From Burkholderiales bacterium (GTDB lineage Bacteria; Pseudomonadota; Gammaproteobacteria; Burkholderiales; Burkholderiaceae_C), in assembly GCA_030603635.1 (NCBI GenBank), contig JAUVXK010000018.1:1-35003 (forward strand): a DNA stretch of 35,003 nucleotides. Reading direction: 5' to 3'. The notes beneath the pieces were generated by a model. That model worked only from the letters and a program-made list of their open reading frames with translations, did not search any database and was not told the origin of the DNA. Shown here piece after piece: positions 24,920 through 32,185 of the stretch. Position numbers and translations under genes: made by a program. Within the stretch, counting starts at the first letter, position 1, and the number at the start of each line of letters is the position of its first letter.

Positions 24920-25770
24920 TGCGCTTTCTCGAAAAGCACCTGGGCAAGTTCTGGATGGCGATCGTCTTCGCCTTCCTCTACCTGCCGCTGTTGTTCATGA
25001 TCGTGTTTTCCTTCAACAGCACCCGGCAGGACGCCCGGTTCACCGGCTTCTCGCTGCGCTGGTACGAGGCGCTGTTCAACGACTCCCGCATCATCGAAGG
25101 CTTCTGGACTTCGCTCAAGGTGGCGACCACGGTGGGGATGCTGTCGGCGACACTCGCGACGTTCGCGGCTTTCGTGCTGGTGCGCTACCGCAAGTTTCTC
25201 GGACGCACCATGTTCTCCGGAATGGTCAGCGCCCCGCTGGTCATGCCCGAGGTGATCATCGGCCTGTCGCTGCTGCTGCTGTTCGTGGGGTCGCAAAACC
25301 TGTTCGGCTGGCCCCAGCGTGGTCTCATGACCATCATCATCGGCCACACGCTGTTTGGCATGGCCTTTGCCGTGGTGGTGATCCAGAGCCGCCTGCAGGA
25401 CATGAACCGCAGCCTGGAAGAGGCCGCCATGGATCTGGGCGCGAGGCCGCACCAGGTGTTCTTCCTCGTCACGCTGCCCAACATCTCGCAAGCCATCCTC
25501 GCGGCTTTCCTGCTGTCGTTCACCCTGTCCTTCGACGACGTGGTGATCGCCGAATTCCTCTCCGGTCCGGGCGTCAACACCCTGCCACAGGTGATCTACG
25601 GCTATGCGCGGCGCGGCATCAATCCCACCATCTACGCCGCCGCCACGCTGCTCATCCTCACGGTGACGGTGATCGTGGTGAGCTACGCCGTGTGGGTGGC
25701 CCGCTCCTCGCGCAAGCGGGCGCGCGAGATCGCGGCGGCCGAACGGCAGGAATTGAAGGCGCTGGGCTGA
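24916..25770 (+). CDS. potI: Polyamine ABC transporter permease PotI
   Basis: 284 residues, six membrane helices, beginning with FWMAIVFAFLYLPLLFMIVF. The EAA loop reads LEEAAMDLGARPHQVFFLVTLP and the conserved LSFDDVVIAEFLSGPGVNTLP stretch (in parts) is that of PotI. It pairs with PotH to form the import channel. The start is fixed by the overlap with potH. The C-terminal tail is unusually charged (RSSRKRAREIAAAERQELK). A 91-base gap separates it from puuC. Confidence 0.95.
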   Translation: MMRFLEKHLGKFWMAIVFAFLYLPLLFMIVFSFNSTRQDARFTGFSLRWYEALFNDSRIIEGFWTSLKVATTVGMLSATLATFAAFVLVRYRKFLGRTMFSGMVSAPLVMPEVIIGLSLLLLFVGSQNLFGWPQRGLMTIIIGHTLFGMAFAVVVIQSRLQDMNRSLEEAAMDLGARPHQVFFLVTLPNISQAILAAFLLSFTLSFDDVVIAEFLSGPGVNTLPQVIYGYARRGINPTIYAAATLLILTVTVIVVSYAVWVARSSRKRAREIAAAERQELKALG

Positions 25771-25861
25771 TTCCGCTGGCTCCTCGCGACCGGTCTGAAT
25801 TGGTTGTGGGCTTGTCGGTTTGGCGAGGGTAAGATGGATCCAATTACCAGGAGATCTGTTC

Positions 25862-27343
25862 ATGACCGCATCCATCGCCATCCCTTCGTTTGACGGCCGC
25901 GCCCTGATCAATGGTGAGCGCGTGGCAGCTCGCAGCGGCGCCGTGTTTGACTGCATTTCACCGGTGGATGGCCGGGTGCTGACCCAGGTGGCACGGGGCG
26001 CCGAGGCCGACATCGACGCTGCGGTTCAGGCCGCCCGCGCCGCGTTCGAAGACCGCCGCTGGGTCGGCAAGGCCCCGGCACAGCGCAAGCGCATTCTGAT
26101 CAAGTTTGCCGAACTCATCCAGGCGCACGGTGACGAACTGGCCCTGACCGAAACCCTGGACATGGGCAAGCCGGTGAAGTACGCCAAGGGCGTGGACGTG
26201 AACAGCGCGGCCAACTGCATCCGCTGGTACGGCGAGGCGGTGGACAAGGTGTACGACGAGATCGCCCCCACGCCCGACACGGCGCTGGCCCTCATCACCC
26301 GCGAGCCGGTGGGGGTGGTCGGCATCATCGTGCCGTGGAACTACCCCATGATCATGGCCGCGTGGAAGATCGCCCCGGCGCTGGCCGTGGGCAACTCGGT
26401 GGTGCTCAAGCCGTCTGAAAAGAGCCCGCTCACCGCGCTGCGCCTGGCCGAACTGGCGCTGGAGGCGGGCATTCCGCCCGGCGTGTTCAACGTGGTGCCC
26501 GGCTACGGCCCCGAAGCGGGCAGCCCGCTGGCGCTGCACATGGACGTGGACTGCATCGCCTTCACCGGCAGCACACGCGTGGGCAAGCAGATCCACGTGA
26601 TGGCAGGGCAGAGCAACCTCAAGCGCGCCTGGACGGAGCTGGGTGGGAAGTCGCCCAACATCGTCTTTGCCGACTGCCCGGATCTGGACCGCGCCGTGGA
26701 AGCCGCTGTGGGAAGCATCTTCTTCAACCAGGGCGAGAGCTGCAACGCGCCTTCGCGCCTGTTCGTGGAAGCGTCCATCAAGGACGCCTTCCTGGAAAAG
26801 GCCCTGGCCAAGGTGCCTGCCTACCAGCCCGCCAATCCGCTGGACAAAAACACCGTGATGGGTGCGCTGGTGGACACCACCCAGCTCAACACGGTGATGC
26901 GCTACATCGAATCCGGCAAGGCCGAAGGCGCAAAGCTGCTGGCGGGCGGGGAGGCGGTGCAGCCGGTGGCGGGCGGCTGCTACGTGCAGCCCACGATCTT
27001 CGACGGGGTGCGCAACGACATGACGATTGCCCGCGAGGAAATCTTCGGCCCGGTGCTGAGCGTGCTGTCCTTCACCGACGCGGCCGACGTGGTGCGCCAG
27101 GCCAACCAGAGCGTGTATGGCCTGCAGGCGGCGGTGTGGACGCGCGACATCAACAAGGCCCACGGCGTGGCGCGTGCCCTGCGCGCGGGCACGGTGCACG
27201 TGAACCAGTACGACGAAGACGACATCACCGTGCCCTTTGGCGGTTTCAAGCAGAGCGGGGTGGGGCGCGACAAGTCGCTGCACGCCTTCGACAAATACAC
27301 CGAAACCAAAACCACTTGGATCCGCATAGACAGTCCGATATGA
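25862..27343 (+). CDS. puuC: Aldehyde dehydrogenase for gamma-glutamyl-gamma-aminobutyraldehyde
   Basis: 493 residues of the NAD(P)-dependent aldehyde dehydrogenase superfamily. Catalytic residues are E259 in ELGGKSP and C294 in NQGESCNAPSR; the cofactor fold shows VPWNYP, KPSEKSPLTA and FTGSTRVGK, and EEIFGPVLSVL is intact. The family (PuuC/KauB/AldH) oxidises gamma-glutamyl-gamma-aminobutyraldehyde made by PuuB, and often other omega-aminoaldehydes such as 4-aminobutanal from direct transamination. Start set at ATG 25862 with AGGAGA upstream; the open frame extends 14 codons further but without conservation. Follows potI and is itself followed after 7 bases by an EAL-domain gene. Confidence 0.92.
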   Translation: MTASIAIPSFDGRALINGERVAARSGAVFDCISPVDGRVLTQVARGAEADIDAAVQAARAAFEDRRWVGKAPAQRKRILIKFAELIQAHGDELALTETLDMGKPVKYAKGVDVNSAANCIRWYGEAVDKVYDEIAPTPDTALALITREPVGVVGIIVPWNYPMIMAAWKIAPALAVGNSVVLKPSEKSPLTALRLAELALEAGIPPGVFNVVPGYGPEAGSPLALHMDVDCIAFTGSTRVGKQIHVMAGQSNLKRAWTELGGKSPNIVFADCPDLDRAVEAAVGSIFFNQGESCNAPSRLFVEASIKDAFLEKALAKVPAYQPANPLDKNTVMGALVDTTQLNTVMRYIESGKAEGAKLLAGGEAVQPVAGGCYVQPTIFDGVRNDMTIAREEIFGPVLSVLSFTDAADVVRQANQSVYGLQAAVWTRDINKAHGVARALRAGTVHVNQYDEDDITVPFGGFKQSGVGRDKSLHAFDKYTETKTTWIRIDSPI

Positions 27344-27350
27344 TAGAAGT

Positions 27351-28760
27351 ATGAATCTGCCCCGCCCCAGCGCTGCAGCCGATTGGGATCTGTCGGCTGA
27401 GGAAGCGCTGCACCGCCGCCGGGTGCAACGCATGCTGGTGGTGGGAGGGGGCGTGATGGCGGTGGCAGCCTTTTGGTGGGGAGGCTACTTTGCCGTGCAA
27501 GGGGCGTGGCTGCTGGTGGCGGTGGATGTGTTGATTTTCGCCACGGGCGTCGCCGTTGTGGGGCTGGCCTGGCGGGCACAATTGCGGGCAGCCTCGCTGC
27601 TGATCCTGCCGGTGCTGTTGATGGTGCTGACGTTCCAGGCCCTGCTCCTGGACGCGCCCACGGCGATTGCTCCACGCTCGGTTCACCTGTACCTGTTGCC
27701 ATTGGCCGTTTTCGCGCTGGTGGCCTTGCGTCATGAAAAACCCTGGCTTGCCTTTGGCGCCCCGGTGTTGTGTCTGGCCCTGTTTCTGGTGTTTTCGGCC
27801 ACGCAGGCCAGTTGGGAGATGGGCTTCCAGTTGCCGGATGCCATGCGGCTGTGGGGCACCTGGATCAACGCGGTGTTCGCGGTATCCACCCTGTTCGTCA
27901 TGCTCTATATCCTGCAGACCGACGCGTCGCCCTTGACGGCGCGGCAGATCGAGCTGCGCAAGGCGTTGGCTCGCGGACAACTGGTGTTGTTCTACCAGCC
28001 TCAAGTGGATGCGGAACGGGGTGTGGTGGGCGCCGAGGCCCTGGTGCGTTGGCGTCACCCGACGCGAGGGTTGGTCATGCCGGGCGAGTTCATCCCCCTG
28101 GCGGAACGTACCGGTCTGATCCTGCCGCTGGGCGATTGGGTGTTGGCCGAAGCCTGCCGTCAACTGGAGCTGTGGGCGTCCGAACCGGCGCTGTCGCGGC
28201 TGGTGTTGTCGGTGAATGTGAGTGCGGCGCAACTGCATCAGGACGACTTCGTGTCGCGGGTGATCGACACCCTGCAAACCAGTGGCGTGGCACCAGGGCG
28301 GCTGCGTCTGGAGTTGACGGAAAGCGTGTTGGTGGAGGATCTGCAGAGCATTGCGGCCAAACTGGCCGCGCTCAAGTCGCAGGGCGTCACGCTGTCGCTG
28401 GACGATTTCGGCACCGGGTTCTCGTCGCTCAGCTACCTCAAGCGCCTGCCCCTGCACGAACTGAAAATCGACAAGAGCTTCGTGCAGGACCTGATGGATG
28501 ATGGTGACGACACCATCATCGAATCCATGTTGGGGCTCGGCCGCAGCCTGGGTCTGCTCGTGATTGCCGAGGGCGTGGAAACCGAGGCCCAGTGGCGCTA
28601 CCTGCGCGACCGCGGGTGCCATCTGTTCCAGGGCTATCTGTTCTCCCCGCCGTTGACGCTGGAGGCGTTTGAGGCCTATGTACGCCAGCCGCAACGAGCA
28701 GCGTTGACGGGCCTTGAGCTTCCCGTTGAGGGGTTGCCGATTCAGCCCAGCGTCGGGTAG
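27351..28760 (+). CDS. Membrane-bound EAL-domain c-di-GMP phosphodiesterase
   Basis: 469 residues. The N-terminal half has six predicted membrane helices (about residues 28-50, 52-74, 80-101, 109-126, 131-150, 166-188) without a recognised sensor domain; it resembles MASE-type integral sensors in layout only. The C-terminal EAL domain (~200-450) has the full active-site set: GAEALVRW, LSVNVSAAQL, ELTES, LDDFGTGFSSLSYLK, LKIDKSFV, IAEGVET and FQGYLFSPPL. It is therefore predicted to hydrolyse c-di-GMP. No GGDEF domain is present. It begins 7 bases after puuC with only a weak ribosome-binding site, so it is probably cotranscribed with polyamine genes. Its 3' end overlaps the convergent OYE gene by 19 bases. 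Confidence 0.9.
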   Translation: MNLPRPSAAADWDLSAEEALHRRRVQRMLVVGGGVMAVAAFWWGGYFAVQGAWLLVAVDVLIFATGVAVVGLAWRAQLRAASLLILPVLLMVLTFQALLLDAPTAIAPRSVHLYLLPLAVFALVALRHEKPWLAFGAPVLCLALFLVFSATQASWEMGFQLPDAMRLWGTWINAVFAVSTLFVMLYILQTDASPLTARQIELRKALARGQLVLFYQPQVDAERGVVGAEALVRWRHPTRGLVMPGEFIPLAERTGLILPLGDWVLAEACRQLELWASEPALSRLVLSVNVSAAQLHQDDFVSRVIDTLQTSGVAPGRLRLELTESVLVEDLQSIAAKLAALKSQGVTLSLDDFGTGFSSLSYLKRLPLHELKIDKSFVQDLMDDGDDTIIESMLGLGRSLGLLVIAEGVETEAQWRYLRDRGCHLFQGYLFSPPLTLEAFEAYVRQPQRAALTGLELPVEGLPIQPSVG

Positions 28761-29881
28761 TCGGTGTAGCCCCGTTCGTCGCCCCCGTAGAAGGTGGTGC
28801 GGTCCGGGGTGTTGAGCGGGGCGCCTTCGCGCAGGCGTCGGGTCAGATCCGGGTTGGCGATGAAGGCCTTGCCGAACGCCACCAGATCGGCGCCTTCGGC
28901 CAGGGCTTGCTGGGCGAGTTCCATCGTGTAACCGTTGTTGACCATCCAGGCCCCTTGCCCACCAGCATCCCGGTAAGCCTGGCGCAGCGCGGCGTAGTCG
29001 AAGGGGGCCGGGCCTTGTTGATGGTCGCGAGCGCCGCCCGTTTGCCCTTCGATGATGTGCACGTAGGCGAGGCCCAGGGGGGCGAGGTGGCGGACCGCGT
29101 GCTCGAACAGGGGTTGGGGTTGGTCGTCGTGGGCGTCGTTGGCCGGTGTGACCGGCGACAGCCGTACGCCTACCCGGTCGCCACCGATTTCATCCACCAC
29201 AGCCGCCATGACGTCGAGCAGCAGCCGGGTTCGGTTCTCGATCGGGCCGCCGTAGGCGTCGGTGCGTAAATTGGAGCTGCTGCGCAGGAACTGGTCGAGC
29301 AGGTAGCCGTTGGCGCCGTGTACCTCCACGCCGTCGAAGCCGGCTTCCAGGGCATGGCGGGCTGCTTGTCGGTAGGCCTGGACGACACCGGGCAGTTCGT
29401 CCAGGCGCAGGGCCCGGGGTTCGGAGGTGTCGATGAAGGCGCCCGAACGCTGACCATTTTCCTGCTCCACGAAGACGTAGGTTTTGGCCTTTGCGCGCAC
29501 AGCCGAGGGGGCCACTGGCGCCTGACCCTGGGGTTGCAGGCTGGTGTGGGAAATGCGCCCCACGTGCCACAGCTGTACCACGATGCGACCGCCGACGCGG
29601 TGCACGGCATCGGTCACGGTTTTCCAGGCCTGGATCTGCTCCTGGTTGTGCAGACCGGGGGTGTCGGCATAGCCGTGGGCCTCGGGGCTGATGGGGGTGG
29701 CTTCGCTGATGATGAGGCTGGCACCATGCTCCGGGTGGGCGCGCTGGGCGTAGTAGGTGGCCATGGCCACTGTGGGGGTTTGGCCAAAGGCGCGGTTGCG
29801 GGTCAGCGGGGCCATGACCACGCGATGCGGCAGGGTCCAGGCGCCGACGCGCAGGGGCGTGAAAATCGGAGAGGTGTTCAT
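28742..29881 (-). CDS. Old yellow enzyme family alkene reductase (NemA-like)
   Basis: 379 residues, FMN-dependent ene-reductase. Family marks are VMAPLTRNRA near the N-terminus, the substrate-binding HGANGYLLDQFLRSSSN, YGGPIENRTR, and the C-terminal VAFGKAFIANPDL with the phosphate-binding residues. Such enzymes reduce activated alkenes, nitrate esters or N-ethylmaleimide with NAD(P)H. Start taken at ATG 29881; ATG codons at 29890 and 29893 are also possible and none has a clear Shine-Dalgarno sequence. It is divergent from the acyltransferase gene (45-base gap), and its last 19 bases overlap the end of the EAL gene on the other strand. Confidence 0.92.
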   Translation of the reverse strand: MNTSPIFTPLRVGAWTLPHRVVMAPLTRNRAFGQTPTVAMATYYAQRAHPEHGASLIISEATPISPEAHGYADTPGLHNQEQIQAWKTVTDAVHRVGGRIVVQLWHVGRISHTSLQPQGQAPVAPSAVRAKAKTYVFVEQENGQRSGAFIDTSEPRALRLDELPGVVQAYRQAARHALEAGFDGVEVHGANGYLLDQFLRSSSNLRTDAYGGPIENRTRLLLDVMAAVVDEIGGDRVGVRLSPVTPANDAHDDQPQPLFEHAVRHLAPLGLAYVHIIEGQTGGARDHQQGPAPFDYAALRQAYRDAGGQGAWMVNNGYTMELAQQALAEGADLVAFGKAFIANPDLTRRLREGAPLNTPDRTTFYGGDERGYTDYPTLG

Positions 29882-29925
29882 GCAGGACATCATAGGCGAA
29901 GCGGTGCTGCATAATCCTCGACGCC

Positions 29926-30810
29926 ATGTCTCCCCGCATCTCATCCCAACCGGCTTCCTGGTGGCTGCGCGCGCTGGCGCACTTGCCCGTGCCGGTGTTC
30001 CGTGTGGCGGGGGGGGTCATGGGGGCTGGGCTGATGGCGCTGGCACCCCGGCGCCGACGTGTGGTGCTGCGCAATCTGGCGCTGTGTTTTCCCGACACCC
30101 CCGCCTGGCAGCGCTGGCACTGGACATGGCAGACGTTCAAACACTTTTCCCAGTCCTTTCTGGACCGGGTGTGGCTCTGGCATGGTCCAGAGGGTCGGGT
30201 TCGTCGACGCATCCGCATTGAGGATCCGCATGGCGTCTTGCAGCGTGAAGGGCCCGTCCTGTTCTTCGTGCCCCATTTCTATGGGCTGGATGCCGGCTGG
30301 GCTCGGGTCACCCTGGATGTGCCGCGTCGCTGGTGGACTTTCTATGCCCCACAGGACAACCCGACCATCGACCGATGGGTCAAGGAAGGGCGGCGCCGGT
30401 TTGGGGCGCCCCGGCTGGTGTCTCGTCGGGAGGGCGTGCGGCCGCTCGTGAAGGGGTTGCGCGACGGTGCTTCTCTCTTCTTGCTGCCGGACATGGATTT
30501 TGGCGTCAGGAACTCGGTTTTTGTCCCTTTCTTTGGCGTGCCAACGGCCACCGTCACGTCCTTGTCTCGCCTATCCAGCGCTGTCGAGGTGCCGGTGGCC
30601 ACCTTGTGCTGCCGAATGGTGGGTGGTGGATATCGGATTGAAATGAGCGATGTCTGGGCTGACTTCCCGTCGGGTGACGATGAACAAGACGCGCGCCGCA
30701 TGAACGAAGCCCTGGAGCGCTTGATCGTGACCATGCCGGGGCAATACCACTGGCTGCACCGTCGGTTCAAGACGCGGCCTGCAGGTGTTCCGCCGGCCTA
30801 CGACGACTGA
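29926..30810 (+). CDS. LpxL-type lysophospholipid/lipid A acyltransferase
   Basis: 294 residues of the HtrB/LpxL acyltransferase family, inner-membrane associated. The catalytic HX4D motif is HFYGLD (H117, D122); other family blocks are RRRVVLRNLALCFPD, APQDNP followed by a basic stretch, and LLPDMDFGVRNSVFVPFFG. LpxL enzymes add secondary acyl chains to lipid A precursors; related members make ornithine or phospholipid variants, so the acceptor is not certain. A weak N-terminal membrane segment is at residues ~18-40. Upstream gap is shared with the divergent OYE gene. A parS-like site lies 9 bases after its stop. Confidence 0.88.
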   Translation: MSPRISSQPASWWLRALAHLPVPVFRVAGGVMGAGLMALAPRRRRVVLRNLALCFPDTPAWQRWHWTWQTFKHFSQSFLDRVWLWHGPEGRVRRRIRIEDPHGVLQREGPVLFFVPHFYGLDAGWARVTLDVPRRWWTFYAPQDNPTIDRWVKEGRRRFGAPRLVSRREGVRPLVKGLRDGASLFLLPDMDFGVRNSVFVPFFGVPTATVTSLSRLSSAVEVPVATLCCRMVGGGYRIEMSDVWADFPSGDDEQDARRMNEALERLIVTMPGQYHWLHRRFKTRPAGVPPAYDD

Positions 30811-30818
30811 TGGCGTGG

Positions 30819-30834
30819 TGTTTCACGTGAAACG
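30819..30834. other. parS-like ParB-binding site 1
   Basis: TGTTTCACGTGAAACG matches the 16-base parS consensus TGTTTCACGTGAAACA at 15 positions and contains the full 14-base palindrome (30820-30833). It is intergenic, between the acyltransferase and the small unknown gene. Confidence 0.9.
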
Positions 30835-30852
30835 TCCCGGGCCCTTGCATCC

Positions 30853-31170
30853 ATGCCTATTCCAGTAGAGCCATTGCGTTTTCTTTCCTTCGAACGCAGT
30901 GAGGATGGTGTTGGCATGGTGTCCTTCGATGCCGTGGCAAGTGTTCGCGTGGCGCGCTTGTCAGAAGTGCGGGCCGAAGCGGATGCTGTAGTGGCATGGG
31001 CGCGGGCCACGGTTGCGGGGCAGGAGGGTCCGCTGGATGAAGGTGGTGCGTGGGACCATGAGCTCGTCGTGAGCGATGACGGCGAAGGGTGGCATACGCT
31101 GACGATCACCCTGACGGGCGATGAGACGTTTGCCGCCCTGTTCGAGCAGGTGTTTGAGGTCCTGGGCTAG
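30853..31170 (+). CDS. Small protein of unknown function
   Basis: 105 residues, acidic, no signal peptide, membrane segment or recognisable motif. The sequence (beginning [19 protein letters not shown]) alternates strand-like and helix-like stretches, and the C-terminus [20 protein letters not shown] looks like an amphipathic helix; a compact alpha/beta fold is likely. Codon use is like that of the neighbours, supporting a real gene. No strong ribosome-binding site precedes the ATG. Its stop and that of the convergent cysteine-cluster gene share the four bases CTAG (31167-31170). Function cannot be inferred. Confidence 0.65.
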   Translation: MPIPVEPLRFLSFERSEDGVGMVSFDAVASVRVARLSEVRAEADAVVAWARATVAGQEGPLDEGGAWDHELVVSDDGEGWHTLTITLTGDETFAALFEQVFEVLG

Positions 31171-31430
31171 ACAGTCCCCGGGTTGGTAGCCCCTTCCAGG
31201 CGGGCCAGGTAAGTCATGGCGTGCTGTCGGTCGGGTCCGCACATGGTGGGTTCCGGTTGCAGCGAGGCGCAAACCTTTGGGCGTTCTGGCAGGCCGAACA
31301 ATCGGCAACGCAGGACCTCGTCCAGGTGGGGGCATGGGGTGCCGGCGGGTTTGCCGCCCGGTGCGCCCGGCAGTGGGCTGCTGATCGATGGGGCAATACA
31401 GCAGGCGGCGCAGCCGGGGCGACAGTTCAT
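31167..31430 (-). CDS. YkgJ-family cysteine cluster protein
   Basis: 87 residues. The N-terminal CRPGCAACC cluster (C-x3-C-x2-CC) and later cysteines in PCPHL, LRCRLFG, KVCASL and TMCG match the YkgJ/UPF0153 family of putative zinc- or iron-sulphur-binding proteins of unknown role. ATG 31430 overlaps the stop of the upstream FMN reductase gene (ATGA at 31427-31430) and so needs no ribosome-binding site of its own. A GTG start at 31466 would add 12 unconserved residues. The pairing with a flavin reductase hints at redox function, but that is only context. Confidence 0.85.
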   Translation of the reverse strand: MNCRPGCAACCIAPSISSPLPGAPGGKPAGTPCPHLDEVLRCRLFGLPERPKVCASLQPEPTMCGPDRQHAMTYLARLEGATNPGTV

Positions 31431-32023
31431 GGCCGGGGGAATTGCTGGAACGCCTGGCTGGCCCACAGCGTCTGCCGGACCACCGTGTCCACCGCCTCCT
31501 GCTGGGAAGCGGCAACGAGCTGTCCTTGCGCATCAAACGCTTCGGCTGCCTTGGCCAGTGCAAATTGGCGCGGGTTGACCCAGCACTGCAGGTTCATCAG
31601 CAAGGGGGTGAGATGGCTCAGGCTTCGCAGGCCGCCCAGCGCGCCGGGCGATGCCGACAGCAGGCCCACCACCTTGCCGGTGAATGGTTTGAAGCCGTCG
31701 GACCATTCGGGGTGCCCCTTCACCGGACTCGACACCCAGTCGATGGTGTTTTTCAGCAGCCCCGTGTAGCTGCCGTTGTATTCGGGCGAGCAGATGATCC
31801 AGGCGGGATGGGCGTGGAAAACCTCCTTGAGGCGGATCGCGTCGGCCGGGGTGCCACGGGCTTCAAGGTCGGCGTTGTACAGCGGGATGTCGAAGTCGCC
31901 CAGCTCCAGCAAGGTGGTTTCGGCGCCCAGGCGTTGGGCGGCGTCGGCGGCACGGCGGGCCAGCAGGCGGTTCCAGGATTTTTCACGGGTGCTGCCCGCA
32001 AAGACGAGGACGGAATTTTTCAT
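31427..32023 (-). CDS. NAD(P)H-dependent FMN reductase, flavodoxin-like fold
   Basis: 198 residues. The phosphate loop [10 protein letters not shown] near residues 10-19 and the [18 protein letters not shown] stretch (around residues 79-96) define the NADPH-dependent FMN reductase family (ArsH/ChrR/SsuE relatives). Such enzymes reduce FMN, quinones, azo dyes or chromate with NAD(P)H; the natural substrate here is unknown. It is divergent from mnmG across a 162-base gap and translationally coupled to the downstream cysteine-cluster gene. Confidence 0.88.
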   Translation of the reverse strand: MKNSVLVFAGSTREKSWNRLLARRAADAAQRLGAETTLLELGDFDIPLYNADLEARGTPADAIRLKEVFHAHPAWIICSPEYNGSYTGLLKNTIDWVSSPVKGHPEWSDGFKPFTGKVVGLLSASPGALGGLRSLSHLTPLLMNLQCWVNPRQFALAKAAEAFDAQGQLVAASQQEAVDTVVRQTLWASQAFQQFPRP

Positions 32024-32082
32024 GGCCGCGATTGTCGCTCAGCGGCAAAGGCCTTTTCTGGCAGGGGTTGAGGGGGCCGTCT

Positions 32083-32111
32083 TTGGTGTTTCCATGGAAA
32101 GCAACTAAAAT
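32083..32111 (+). promoter_or_regulatory. Possible mnmG promoter with palindrome in the spacer
   Basis: TAAAAT at 32106-32111 is a good -10 element, and TTGGTG at 32083-32088 a mediocre -35, exactly 17 bases apart. The 12-base perfect palindrome TTTCCATGGAAA (32089-32100) fills most of the spacer, a position suited to a regulator. Downstream, at 32155-32169, GGCCC-N5-GGGCC could form a small hairpin just ahead of the start codon. Confidence 0.45.
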
Positions 32112-32185
32112 CAAGCAGTTACCGGCGTCCATGGCGCTGGTTTTGTTGTTTTTGGGCCCTGTGTGGGCCTTTCGGGATGGTTGAG

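Noticed and set aside
25798-25845. AATTGG and CCAATT inverted words upstream of puuC
   Set aside because: Six-base arms 36 bases apart are weak evidence, and no second copy occurs near other puu genes.
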